Source of the DNA: Flavobacterium ustbae
GTDB lineage: Bacteria; Bacteroidota; Bacteroidia; Flavobacteriales; Flavobacteriaceae
DNA length: 64,000 nt
Assembly: GCF_003946915.1 (NCBI RefSeq)
Contig: NZ_RPOC01000001.1
Coordinates: forward strand, 496,001 to 560,000
Direction of reading: 5' to 3'
The notes below the pieces were generated by a model. The model saw only the letters and a list, made by a program, of their open reading frames with translations. It ran no database searches and was not told the DNA's origin. Positions 11,701 to 20,428 of this stretch are shown here, in pieces. Position 1 is the stretch's first letter, and each line of letters starts with the position of its first letter. The translations under genes were made by a program, and so were the position numbers.

Positions 11701-11730
11701 AGTTATCTTTTTGTTTACCCTGCAAATTAA

Positions 11731-11750
11731 TCTCTAAGGGGCATTAGAGA
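11731..11750 (-). promoter_or_regulatory. Small hairpin between sprD and sprB
   Basis: A perfect 7-bp inverted repeat, TCTCTAA and TTAGAGA with a 6-nt loop, lies in the 133-bp gap upstream of the sprB start. There is no T-run after it on the minus strand, so it is not a classical terminator. It could stabilise or regulate the sprB part of a polycistronic message; that role is inference. Confidence 0.3.
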
Positions 11751-11833
11751 AATCAACAATTAGTATTCTAAAATATTTATATTTTCGGTTCATTCTGAAG
11801 TTCAGAAAAAACCATTCCTCAATTCAAATTATA

Positions 11834-14800
11834 TTAATTCTCAACTTTTACTACAGCCATTCTACCGTTGTATGGCTTGCTACCCTTTGCCTCCATTGCT
11901 TTTGTAGCTTCTTGTAAACCATCAAACTTCTCGTAGTAGATGTAATACTTACTTGTTGTTACGTTGTAAAAGAAATTGATATCTGAACGTCCCGCAGCAA
12001 CTGCTTTTGTTAAGAAATCATCGCGTTTCTCTACACTGTTATGAACTGCAACAATCAAATAATAGCCACTATCAGAGTTTTTAATATTCTTAATAATCTG
12101 CATATTCGACTGCTCTTCACCAAAATCAAAATCGCTAGCTGTTAATGGCGTACTGCTCAATTTAGTTGTCTCTTTTATTCGTTTCAGAGCGGCAACGTCC
12201 TGCGCATATCTTCCTTCATCATTTTCATAAGCGGCACGTTTAATTCTACGTTTGCGCTCAATTTCTGTTTCTGTTTTAATACGCTCTAAATCGGCAATTA
12301 AAGCAGCACCTTCTGCTTGCATTTTTAACTGAGCCGCTTTCAATTCGTTGATCTTTTCAAGATAAGCTTTATTCAAAGGATCATCTTTAGGGAACTTTTT
12401 ACTTCTTTCGTTATAAAGATTCGTCAACTTCGCAATCTCATTCTTCATGCTGTTATTGGCATCCGCAATCTGAACTTTTAATGATTCAATCAGACTGTTT
12501 TCTGCCGCTACACTCTTAAATGGTTTTGGCTCTTTATAAATACCTTTTTCACTTAAATCATTCTCCTCTTTTAAATCGTTCAAGTCTTTTTGCTTGTTGG
12601 CAACAGTTGCTTTAAACTGATCTAATAAATCATTCTGCAGCTTACGTGTGCTTTCAACAGACTGGGTCAAGTTTTCAATTGCTTTTCCAGTATCATCTTG
12701 CGCTTTTGCCGCTAAAGCTGCTGCTTCAGCATCTGCCTTAGCTTTTTCAGCTGCAAGTCTCGCTTGACGCTCTTCCTCTTCTCTCAATCGTCTAGTCTCT
12801 TCTTCTGCTTTCAATTTTTCAGTAGCTTCTGCATCCGCTTTCGCTTTAGCGTCTGCTAAAAGTTTAGCTTGTAGCGCTTCCATATCTGCCTTTGCTTTCG
12901 CATCTGCAGCAAGTTTCGCTTGTAGCGCTTCTGCATCTGCTTTTGCTTTGGCATCTGCGGCTAATTTTGCCTGAAGTGCTTCTGCATCTAATCTCGCTTT
13001 TTCTTCACTAGCTTGTTTTGCTTTTAATGCTTCTGCGTCGGCTTTTGCTTTAGCATCGGCTGCCAACTTAGCTTGGCGAGCATCTTCTTCTTCTTGCAAT
13101 TTTTTAGCTTCTGCATCTGCTTTTGCTTTAGCAGTAGCTTCTGCATCGGCTTTTACTTTAGCATCTGCTAATAATTTTGCCTGTAAGGCTTCCATATCTG
13201 CTTTCGCTTTTGCATCAGCTGCTAGTTTAACTTGTAAAGCTTCAGCATCCGCTTTGGCTTTAGCATCGGCTGCCAATTTCGCTTGACGAGCTTCTTCTTC
13301 AACTCTAGCTTTTTCTTCAGCAGCTTGTTTCGCCTGTAAAGCTTCTGCATCTGCTTTAGCTTTAGCATCTGCGGCTAATTTAGCTTGGCGAGCTTCTTCT
13401 TCAACTCTAGCTTTTTCTTCCGCCGCTTGTTTCGCTTGTAAAGCTTCCGCATCAGCTTTCGCTTTTGCTTCAGCAGCTAATCTTGCTGTTTCTGCTTCTG
13501 CAGCTTGTTTTGCTTTCAATGCCTCTGCATCCGCTTTTGCTTTTGCATCAGCTGCTAATTTTGCCTGACGTGCTTCTTCCTCTTCTTGTAATTTTTTAGC
13601 TTCTGCTTCTGCTTTCGCTTTTGCCGTAGCTTCAGCATCTGCTTTTACTCTTGCGTCAGCAATTAATTTAGCTTGTAATGCTTCCATATCTGCTTTCGCT
13701 TTCGCTTCAGCAGCTAATCTTGCTGTTTCTGCTTCTGCATCGGCTTTTGCTTTTGCTTCAGCAGCTAATCTTACTTTTTCTGCTTCTGCATCAGCTTTTG
13801 CTTTCGCATCAGCTTCTAATTTTACTTTTGCTGCAGCCTCTGCATCGGCTTTAGCTTTTGCATCTGCTACCAATTTGGCTTGAAGCGCTTCTGCATCCGC
13901 TTTAGCTTTAGCCTCTGCTGCCAATTGTGCTTGACGCGCTTCTTCAGCTTGTCTTATTTTCAGTGCTTCTGCATCTGCTTTTGCTTTTGCTTCTGCAGCA
14001 ATAAGTGCTTGTCTTGCTTCTTCATCTGCTTTCGCTTTTGCTTCTGCTGCTGCTTTTTCTTTAAGCGCCGCTTCTTCAGCAGCTTTTGCTTTTAAGTCTG
14101 CAGCCGCTTTAGCTTTATTTGCCGCATCAATAGAAGCTTTAGTTTTTGCTTCTGCTGCAGTTTTGGCTTTAGCTTCTGCTGCTAATCTTGCTTGTAATGC
14201 ATCCGAATCAGCTTTAGCTTTTGCATCTGCTGCTAATATTGATTGCATGTCTGCAGCTTCTGCTTTTGCTTTTGCATCTGCTTTACGTTTTGCTTCTGCT
14301 GCATCGGCTTTGGCTTTATTATCTGCAATTAATTTTAATCGTGCGGCTTCTGCATCGGCTTTTGCTTTTTCTGCAGCTGCCAATCTTGCTTGTCTTGCAG
14401 CTTCTGCATCTGCTTTTACTTTTGCTGCAGCGGCTAATCTTGCTTTTGTTGCAGCTTCAGCGTCTGCTTTAGCTTTATCAGCGGCTAATTGTGCTGCTGT
14501 TTTCTGTGGAGCCGGAGCTGGAGCAGCTGGTTTATTTACCGCTTCTGCTTTGGCTTTAGCCGCTGCTTCTGCATCTGCTTTCGCTTTTGCATCTGCAGCC
14601 AATTTTAACTTCATTGCTTCTGCATCGGCTTTTGCTTTATCAGCAGCCAGTTGCGCTTGTGTTTTTTGCGGAGCTGGAGCCGCTGCTGTCTTGTTTGCGG
14701 CTGCTTGCGCTCTCGCTGCTGCTGCGGCATCTACTCTAGCTTTGTTGTCGGCAGCTAATTCTATTCTGCGTTGTTCCGCATCTGCTCTAGCTTTATCCGC

Positions 14801-16105
14801 AGCTAGTTGTGCCTGTGTTTTTTGTGTTGCTGCTACAGCTCTGTTTGCTGTTGCTGTTTGTGCTCTCGCTGCTGCTGCGGCATCTGCTTTTGCTTTTGCC
14901 TCGGCAGCCAATCTTATCTTAACAGCTTCAGCATCTGCTTTAGCTTTATTATCTGCTTCTAATTTTGCTTTGGCTGCAGCCTCTGCATCTGCTCTAACTT
15001 TTTCTGCTGCCGCCAGTCTTGCTTGTTTTGCTTCAGCATCAGCTTTGGCTTTTGCTTCTGCGGCTAACCTATTCTTTTCAGCAATTTCAGCTCTGTTAAC
15101 TTGAGTTGCTTGCGATTTTGGTTTAGCTGGAACTGGTTTTGGTTTTGCAGGATCAATAATAGATCCTTCCTCATCATCTCCGTAATAGTAATTTCTATTT
15201 TTGAATTTGTAGGCAATGGCAAATTCGTGTGAACCGCCTAAGTTTGAGAAATTGCCCATTCCTCTTTCGTAATTATATTCAATTGCAATGCTTGGAGAAA
15301 TATTGATCCCAAGTCCTGCAGATACTCCATATAATGTGTTATAACCGGCTTGTGCCCAAACTCCTTGCTGAAGTGCAAGCATTCCAAGACCCGAAATAAC
15401 TGTTTTATCTTTTTTAATTTCTGTTCTAACAATTCCAGAAAATTTACTTCTATCAAAAAAACCATAACTGTCAATGTAACCTGTGTACATCGCATGCAGT
15501 TGAATTGCTCTTTCTGGATCATCTTTTACCATTCCTGATCCTAGATTATAAAGCACTAAATTATTAATAGACAATCCAAAATCTAAAAAAGCTGTTCCAT
15601 AATTAATACCTGGATTAATCGTAAGTAGCGTACTTTTTGGAAAATCTCCGTTTAAAATAGTGGTATCATCTGATATGATTTTTCCACTATTTATACCACT
15701 TTGATAAAACCCTGCATTTAAACCAAAAGTCAAATTACTATCCTCTTCAAGAACAATATTATGTGCGAAATTGGCAACTCCGCCAAATACTGTCATCAAA
15801 CCATAATTCTGCTGAAACAAACTAACTGCAAATGCTTCATTCTCTCTAAAACGTCCAGAATAACCAAATACGTAGGTATTAGGAGCATTTTCAAATTGTG
15901 TCCATTGTCTTTTGTTGTAAAAGCTGATATACGGATTTGATTCTCGAACAAAACTAAATGTCGGGTTAATTAAATATCTATTAAACTTTAAAGAATTTCT
16001 AATGGGTAATGAAAACGAAACAACTCCATCCTCAGAAGCTTCTTGAGAATAGAGTGCATTTGATAAACCATAAAATAAAGTGATGAATAGTAAAAGTTTC
16101 TTCAT
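11834..16105 (-). CDS. sprD: SprD-like protein: PorP/SprF barrel plus coiled coil plus SPOR-like end
   Basis: This 1423-residue protein starts with a signal peptide (MKKLLLFITLFYGLSNALYSQ). Residues about 25-315 resemble the PorP/SprF family of T9SS outer-membrane proteins: aromatic-rich alternating strands, with a SPSIAIEYNYERG-type late strand. Residues about 345-1140 are a low-complexity TolA-like stretch of AKADAEA-type heptads that should form a very long helix. The last ~80 residues (YYLIVAVHN...MAVVKVEN) look like a SPOR fold, which binds peptidoglycan. The start is one base after the sprC-like stop, so the two are cotranscribed and probably coupled. SprD is needed for normal spreading in F. 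johnsoniae. I infer that it spans from outer membrane to cell wall and may serve the type B substrate encoded just before it. Confidence 0.85.
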   Translation of the reverse strand: MKKLLLFITLFYGLSNALYSQEASEDGVVSFSLPIRNSLKFNRYLINPTFSFVRESNPYISFYNKRQWTQFENAPNTYVFGYSGRFRENEAFAVSLFQQNYGLMTVFGGVANFAHNIVLEEDSNLTFGLNAGFYQSGINSGKIISDDTTILNGDFPKSTLLTINPGINYGTAFLDFGLSINNLVLYNLGSGMVKDDPERAIQLHAMYTGYIDSYGFFDRSKFSGIVRTEIKKDKTVISGLGMLALQQGVWAQAGYNTLYGVSAGLGINISPSIAIEYNYERGMGNFSNLGGSHEFAIAYKFKNRNYYYGDDEEGSIIDPAKPKPVPAKPKSQATQVNRAEIAEKNRLAAEAKAKADAEAKQARLAAAEKVRADAEAAAKAKLEADNKAKADAEAVKIRLAAEAKAKADAAAAARAQTATANRAVAATQKTQAQLAADKARADAEQRRIELAADNKARVDAAAAARAQAAANKTAAAPAPQKTQAQLAADKAKADAEAMKLKLAADAKAKADAEAAAKAKAEAVNKPAAPAPAPQKTAAQLAADKAKADAEAATKARLAAAAKVKADAEAARQARLAAAEKAKADAEAARLKLIADNKAKADAAEAKRKADAKAKAEAADMQSILAADAKAKADSDALQARLAAEAKAKTAAEAKTKASIDAANKAKAAADLKAKAAEEAALKEKAAAEAKAKADEEARQALIAAEAKAKADAEALKIRQAEEARQAQLAAEAKAKADAEALQAKLVADAKAKADAEAAAKVKLEADAKAKADAEAEKVRLAAEAKAKADAEAETARLAAEAKAKADMEALQAKLIADARVKADAEATAKAKAEAEAKKLQEEEEARQAKLAADAKAKADAEALKAKQAAEAETARLAAEAKAKADAEALQAKQAAEEKARVEEEARQAKLAADAKAKADAEALQAKQAAEEKARVEEEARQAKLAADAKAKADAEALQVKLAADAKAKADMEALQAKLLADAKVKADAEATAKAKADAEAKKLQEEEDARQAKLAADAKAKADAEALKAKQASEEKARLDAEALQAKLAADAKAKADAEALQAKLAADAKAKADMEALQAKLLADAKAKADAEATEKLKAEEETRRLREEEERQARLAAEKAKADAEAAALAAKAQDDTGKAIENLTQSVESTRKLQNDLLDQFKATVANKQKDLNDLKEENDLSEKGIYKEPKPFKSVAAENSLIESLKVQIADANNSMKNEIAKLTNLYNERSKKFPKDDPLNKAYLEKINELKAAQLKMQAEGAALIADLERIKTETEIERKRRIKRAAYENDEGRYAQDVAALKRIKETTKLSSTPLTASDFDFGEEQSNMQIIKNIKNSDSGYYLIVAVHNSVEKRDDFLTKAVAAGRSDINFFYNVTTSKYYIYYEKFDGLQEATKAMEAKGSKPYNGRMAVVKVEN
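12690..15070 (-). repeat. Coding repeat array of Ala/Lys/Asp/Glu heptads in sprD-like gene
   Basis: About 2.4 kb of near-repeated codons for AKADAEA, LAADAKAKADAEA and similar units. Some longer units are almost identical, for example the EEEARQAKLAADAKAKADAEA type, so the array is prone to length change by slippage or recombination. It also creates long open frames on the opposite strand that are not genes. Confidence 0.85.
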
Positions 16106-16106
16106 A

Positions 16107-17576
16107 TTATTTTATAACAGTTATTGATCCTTTTTTTTCACCTGCATCGCCTTGAATAACATAGTAATAAACTGGATTTACATTTTTTAAATCTATATTG
16201 TTTTGAGGCCAATCGCCTTGGTAATTCACAACGTCCAAAACCATATCTCCGTTTGAACTAATGATCATTACTTTTGTATTTGCATTTTTATATTCATCTG
16301 GAATATCCCAATAAGGAATCAATCCTCCCAATTTTATAATATTCGGAATAACAGTTGCATTTCCTGGTTCTCCATTTATTCTAAATGAAAATTCTCGTGT
16401 AGAAATACAGCCTGAAGCTTGAGATACTTTTACCGTATAATTACCTTTTACAGCTACAACATAAGATCTTGATGTTTCATTAGGAATTAGATTTCCATTT
16501 AAATACCATTCATAAGTAACGGCATCTGCATCTGTAGTAACACTAACTGTGATCGTTTCTCCTTCAGCTAATTGGTAACCGTCTTCGGCATCAATGCTAG
16601 CTTCAAAACTATTATTACTTTGAAGATTAATACTGCCTGAAGCCTTACAACCTCCAAAATCTACATCTACAGTATAAACTCCTGATTCGTTTGTAGAATA
16701 TGTACGATTTGTAGCGCCTGTAATCACAGCGCCATCTTTTTTCCACACATAACTATTACCAGAAGTTGCAGTTAAAACAGTTCCTGTTCCACTTGAGCAA
16801 AAAGGATTTCCTAAACTTGAGCTAATAGTTACGCTCGATCCTGAAGTTGAAGAAATAACATCTACACGATTTGAATATGATAATGAAGTACAGGTTCCAT
16901 AATTCGTTTCTACATAATATGTCCCAGGCGTAGTAACTGTATAAGTTGGTCCTCCATTGCCTTGAACAAGAGTTGGCAACGTCGTTTCGCCATTAAATCT
17001 ATACCAATTGTATGATAAAGATGGGTATTTTGTAGGTGAATCATTTACTGGATTTGTAGAATCTGGATCAATTGATAATACGTAACTACCACCAGAACAA
17101 ATAGCAGCACTACCATTAAAATTGTTAATGGTGTACTGCTGATCATGTATTTTGTAATAAATTGGGAAAAGCTTTTTTGTTGTCGAAGACGAAAATGTTC
17201 CGCTGGCTGGCTGGCCTCCCGAACTCTTTATCCTCAAGGCATAAGTATCTGATCCAACTATATCAGAAGGAATACTAAATACTATTGTTTTCTTATTAGC
17301 TGCATCATCGATTACGTTTACAGTTGTTGTTGAAGTCGGAGTAGTAAAGCTACCTGCTTTATCCGATAATTCAACTTCAAATGTAGTACCTGTTTGATAG
17401 CCTGTGTAAGTAAATGATGCCCTATAAGTTGGATTAGCAGCACCACCAGCGCAAATTCTATCAAAAGTTAAAATGTCAGGCACTATGCTTTGGGCATAGG
17501 TATTCGATTCAGTAAAAAGAATTATACCAAATAATAAAAAGACTTTAAAAAAAGATAAAGTAATTTTTTGAATCAT
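16107..17576 (-). CDS. sprC: SprC-like secreted protein with type B T9SS sorting domain
   Basis: The protein has 489 residues. A signal peptide (hydrophobic residues about 8-28, ending ...NTYAQ) is followed by several Ig/PKD-like segments with paired Cys and Y-x-W strands, such as YNWYRF, YVWKKDGAVITGA and YEWYLNGNLI. Residues about 403-489 match the pattern of the CHU_C, or gliding-motility-associated, C-terminal domain: an early VIPNII strand, the W-D-I-P motif, YYYVIQGD and a GSITVIK end. In F. johnsoniae type B domains direct export through T9SS with a PorP/SprF-like partner encoded next door, here the SprD-like protein. The start overlaps the preceding stop by 4 bp (ATGA). Identity as sprC rests on domain content plus gene order. 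Confidence 0.8.
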   Translation of the reverse strand: MIQKITLSFFKVFLLFGIILFTESNTYAQSIVPDILTFDRICAGGAANPTYRASFTYTGYQTGTTFEVELSDKAGSFTTPTSTTTVNVIDDAANKKTIVFSIPSDIVGSDTYALRIKSSGGQPASGTFSSSTTKKLFPIYYKIHDQQYTINNFNGSAAICSGGSYVLSIDPDSTNPVNDSPTKYPSLSYNWYRFNGETTLPTLVQGNGGPTYTVTTPGTYYVETNYGTCTSLSYSNRVDVISSTSGSSVTISSSLGNPFCSSGTGTVLTATSGNSYVWKKDGAVITGATNRTYSTNESGVYTVDVDFGGCKASGSINLQSNNSFEASIDAEDGYQLAEGETITVSVTTDADAVTYEWYLNGNLIPNETSRSYVVAVKGNYTVKVSQASGCISTREFSFRINGEPGNATVIPNIIKLGGLIPYWDIPDEYKNANTKVMIISSNGDMVLDVVNYQGDWPQNNIDLKNVNPVYYYVIQGDAGEKKGSITVIK

Positions 17577-17980
17577 ATAGTGCGTGTTCTTGCTAGATCT
17601 ATACGCTCAAAAAACAGAATATCTATAAATGTTTCTGAGAAGTCGTACTTATAGTTTTCAATTACTTCTTTTGCAATAATTGAAGTTGCAGCAAATGACG
17701 AATTCTCTTCGCAATCATTAGATACGGTATTTGGCTCAGCCGCTATAGTAAGGCTATCCTTGGGGGCGGACATCCCTACTATAGACTGATTTAAATTACC
17801 TTTTGTGCCGTTTTCAATAACAGCAATATTGTTGTTTTGGTTATTACAAGCCAAAGTTAAACCACACTCAGAAACTGCAGCCTTAGTAGGATTTTCTGCT
17901 GTATTCTGTGCATATAGAGTTAACGAAATAGGCGAAACCAAAAATATTATATATAAAAAATATTTTTTCGTAGATACCAT
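17573..17980 (-). CDS. Small secreted protein at head of spr operon (Fjoh_0982-like position)
   Basis: The ATG at 17980 gives 135 residues and begins with a clear signal peptide (MVSTKKYFLYIIFLVSP...YAQ). An upstream in-frame ATG at 18019 would add 13 residues that are unhelpful for export. The mature part is short, has several Cys (CGLTLAC, NDCEEN) and shows no domain I recognise. Its end overlaps the sprC-like start by 4 bp, which points to translational coupling. In F. johnsoniae the sprCDBF operon starts with an uncharacterised gene, fjoh_0982, in this position, so a role in gliding or adhesin assembly is plausible but inferred. Confidence 0.65.
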   Translation of the reverse strand: MVSTKKYFLYIIFLVSPISLTLYAQNTAENPTKAAVSECGLTLACNNQNNNIAVIENGTKGNLNQSIVGMSAPKDSLTIAAEPNTVSNDCEENSSFAATSIIAKEVIENYKYDFSETFIDILFFERIDLARTRTI

Positions 17981-18080
17981 TATGTCTTGATCTTTATTTG
18001 GGCCCGTAAGACGATACATAAATTGTGTCTGGGGACTTAATTAATAAAATTTACGCGAGGGAAATAAAAATCGAAACTAT

Positions 18081-19373
18081 TTATCTATTACCGCTTGAAG
18101 CTGTGATTTTTCCTAATTGTAATCTAAAATCTGGTTTTTTAGGATTGAAGATATCAATGAATGTTTCTTTGTTATCACTTTGAGAGTAAACATTAAAGAA
18201 AACACTGTTTCCATACCAGCTTTCTAAATCTTCATTATTAGAATTGTACTCTGTAAAGATGTTTCCATTACATAGGTTAAAGTACATTTCTTCAAATTTG
18301 ATTTTCTTAAGGTTGGCATCATTGATCTCTGTTTTGCTGTCTAATAATACTGCCGGATTAAATCCAGAGATTACACTTCTTTTCATTTCAAGAGAAGCAT
18401 TTTCTGCAACATAAACAGCCTCTTTTACTAAACCTGCTTGAATATCAGCTTTAATATTTTCACTGTCGTTAACCATCGTAATATTACTAGCAACAACTAA
18501 AGTTTGTTTTTTAGTAAAGTCTGTTTCACTTTTCTTTTCAAAAGATCTTACTTCCATACAACGAGATCCGTCTTTTGTACTTGAGAAGTAAGAAGATCTA
18601 ACTGCTAGAGAGTTGAAGAAACGACATTGAACTCCTTGAGAAAATTTAAAGTCGTCGTTTACCGATTTATATGAAACGAATTTTGTAGCATTTAAGTCAC
18701 CACCTAAGATTCCGAAAGAATCTCCACCAGCGTAACTAACCATGATGTTTTCAAGAATTGTTTTGTTTCCAACTGCTGCAAGAGTCAAAGCGTTGAAAGT
18801 ATCTAACCCTTTTACTTTTTTTCCAGCAAACTCGATTCTTACGAATCTCAAAATTCCAGAGTTAGAAGCTACATTGTCTCCACCATAAGTAGTCATAGAT
18901 GGATCAAGGTCTAAGTTATAAGAACCTACATTTCCGAATTTATTAATAGGTGCATCTCCAAGAATTACAATTCCACCCCAATCTCCCGCTTTTTTCATGC
19001 TACGGTTTGAAGTAAATACAATTGGATCTGTTTCTAAACCATCAGCCACTAATTGTGCTCCTTTTGTAATTACCAATGTTCCTTTAGTTTCGAAATCACC
19101 AATAATTACAGTTCCTGGTTCAATAGTTAAAACAGCATTGTTTGTAACATAAACGTTTCCTTGCAAAACGTAGATATTTCTTTTCAGCAATTTAGTATTA
19201 ACAGAAATATTTCCTGCCAAAATTTGGTTTGCTTCTCCATAGTCAACTTTATTAGGCTTAAACTCGGTCCAGTTGTTTAACCAATTGGTGTAGCCCATAA
19301 TTCCTTTCTCTTGTTGAGCATTCATACTCGCCACCGTAAAAAGAACGCAGATTAATTGAGTAATTTTTTTCAT
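18081..19373 (-). CDS. Secreted protein with predicted beta-helix fold
   Basis: The protein has 430 residues with an N-terminal signal peptide (MKKITQLICVLFTVASMNAQ). Repeated short strands such as VYVTNNAVLTIEPGTVIIGD and ADGLETDPIVFTS, then WGGIVILGDAPIN, are characteristic of right-handed beta-helix surface proteins of Bacteroidota. No catalytic motif is evident and the C-terminus does not show an obvious T9SS sorting domain. It lies 100 bp upstream of the small secreted gene of the spr operon on the same strand and may be its first cistron or a separate unit. The precise function is unknown. Confidence 0.7.
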   Translation of the reverse strand: MKKITQLICVLFTVASMNAQQEKGIMGYTNWLNNWTEFKPNKVDYGEANQILAGNISVNTKLLKRNIYVLQGNVYVTNNAVLTIEPGTVIIGDFETKGTLVITKGAQLVADGLETDPIVFTSNRSMKKAGDWGGIVILGDAPINKFGNVGSYNLDLDPSMTTYGGDNVASNSGILRFVRIEFAGKKVKGLDTFNALTLAAVGNKTILENIMVSYAGGDSFGILGGDLNATKFVSYKSVNDDFKFSQGVQCRFFNSLAVRSSYFSSTKDGSRCMEVRSFEKKSETDFTKKQTLVVASNITMVNDSENIKADIQAGLVKEAVYVAENASLEMKRSVISGFNPAVLLDSKTEINDANLKKIKFEEMYFNLCNGNIFTEYNSNNEDLESWYGNSVFFNVYSQSDNKETFIDIFNPKKPDFRLQLGKITASSGNR

Positions 19374-19420
19374 GATAAGGGGGTATTACGGTTAATAATA
19401 AATTTGGGTATGCGCAAATG

Positions 19421-19479
19421 AAAAAACTCCTCTCGAGTTTTCCGAAATTTTTCAGAACACTCGAGAATGAGTCTTTTTT
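19421..19479. terminator. Inverted repeat, probable bidirectional terminator
   Basis: Stem TCTCGAGT (19431-19438) pairs with ACTCGAGA (19459-19466), and an outer ACTC/GAGT extends it. There are A and T runs on both flanks, so it can end minus-strand transcripts from the 150-residue gene before the spr-linked gene. Confidence 0.55.
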
Positions 19480-19562
19480 TATTATATTTTTCAAAAGTGT
19501 TCCATTAGATTTTATCCATTTACGTAAACACTATCGAAAAGGTTTTAAAAAATAAAACTTTA

Positions 19563-20015
19563 TTACATTTCGTTCAAGTCGTTGAACTCGTGTAATGATT
19601 TCAATGTACTTTCGTAGAACAAAATTGCAGCAACTAGATTTCCTTTATCAGAGTAAGGCATCATTTTTCTTTGGAATTCTACCGTAGTATCCAAAAATGT
19701 TGACGTACCTACTGCCTGAGCATCTAATATTTTTTTGTGATCACTGTCGTCTGGAATACCAAGGTCGGCCATAGTAACACCTGGTTTTGTAACCAAAGCA
19801 ATGTAAGGGAGAGTTTTAACTAATACTTTAATTCGCTCGATGTATAATTCCAAAAGTTCTCCCTTTTGCATACCACTCAATTCTTTTTGATCATGGTATT
19901 TACGGATAAGAGCAGTTGTACTGATAATACTTCTCGGTGCGTTTTTAGCTTGTGCTGATACAGCCGCAGTAGTTAAGATAAAAAAAGCACTAAATAGAAT
20001 AATTTTCCCTTTCAT
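19563..20015 (-). CDS. Small secreted protein of unknown function
   Basis: The protein has 150 residues with a signal peptide (MKGKIILFSAFFILTTAAVSAQA) and a mainly helical mature part. Two charged stretches (KYHDQKELSGMQKGELLELY and FQRKMMPYSDKGNLVAAILFY) flank a segment that may sit in the periplasm. I do not recognise the family. It has its own promoter-like elements upstream (20050-20079) and a terminator-like repeat downstream, so it is probably monocistronic and not part of the spr operon. Confidence 0.65.
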   Translation of the reverse strand: MKGKIILFSAFFILTTAAVSAQAKNAPRSIISTTALIRKYHDQKELSGMQKGELLELYIERIKVLVKTLPYIALVTKPGVTMADLGIPDDSDHKKILDAQAVGTSTFLDTTVEFQRKMMPYSDKGNLVAAILFYESTLKSLHEFNDLNEM

Positions 20016-20049
20016 AGATTCTTGTTTTATAATTGGTTGTTGATAAAAA

Positions 20050-20079
20050 CAAAAATATATAAATTAACTTAATTAACAA
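20050..20079 (-). promoter_or_regulatory. Bacteroidota-type promoter for the 150-residue secreted gene
   Basis: On the minus strand the -33 TTG (complement of 20077-20079) is followed after 19 bp by TATTTTTG (complement of 20050-20057). This fits the flavobacterial TTG-N17-23-TAnnTTTG consensus. The element sits about 35 bp before the start codon. Confidence 0.6.
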
Positions 20080-20416
20080 CTCGAATAGATTTTTTTTTCA
20101 AAAAATTTCCTTAAAAAAACCTTAAAAACTAGCGTTATGTCGAGAAAATGTGCGTTTTAACGCGCTTTTTGTTAAAAATGTTAATGTTAAAACCGTAAGA
20201 TATTAACTATAAAAAATAAAAAATTAACTCTTTAAATAATCAAAAAAAACCTCATTTTACCGATTTTCGAAAAAAAATATTAACAAAAACATCTTGATAT
20301 TTACTTACTTGGAGATATTTATTAACAAAATTCTGTAGAAAACGATCTAAAAAAAATCAAAAAAAGGGTTCATAAATAATCTTACTCCCGAAAATTTTAG
20401 ACTACACATTTTCTTC

Positions 20417-20424
20417 TATCTTTG
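20417..20424 (+). promoter_or_regulatory. -7 element TATCTTTG directly upstream of holB
   Basis: TATCTTTG matches the flavobacterial -7 consensus and ends only 4 nt before the ATG at 20429. The transcript would therefore have almost no 5' leader. No clear -33 TTG is seen at the right distance. Confidence 0.5.
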
Positions 20425-20428
20425 CCCT

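Noticed and set aside
12690-15070. CRISPR-like periodicity
   Set aside because: The repeats are coding heptads with no unique spacers and no cas genes nearby.
14163-15104. 313-codon open frame on the plus strand
   Set aside because: It is the antisense of the repetitive sprD array. Its Ala/Ser-rich product is only the complement of GCN/AAR repeats.
17805-17990. Plus-strand frame opposite the small secreted gene
   Set aside because: Antisense to a gene with a clear signal peptide; no promoter or family.
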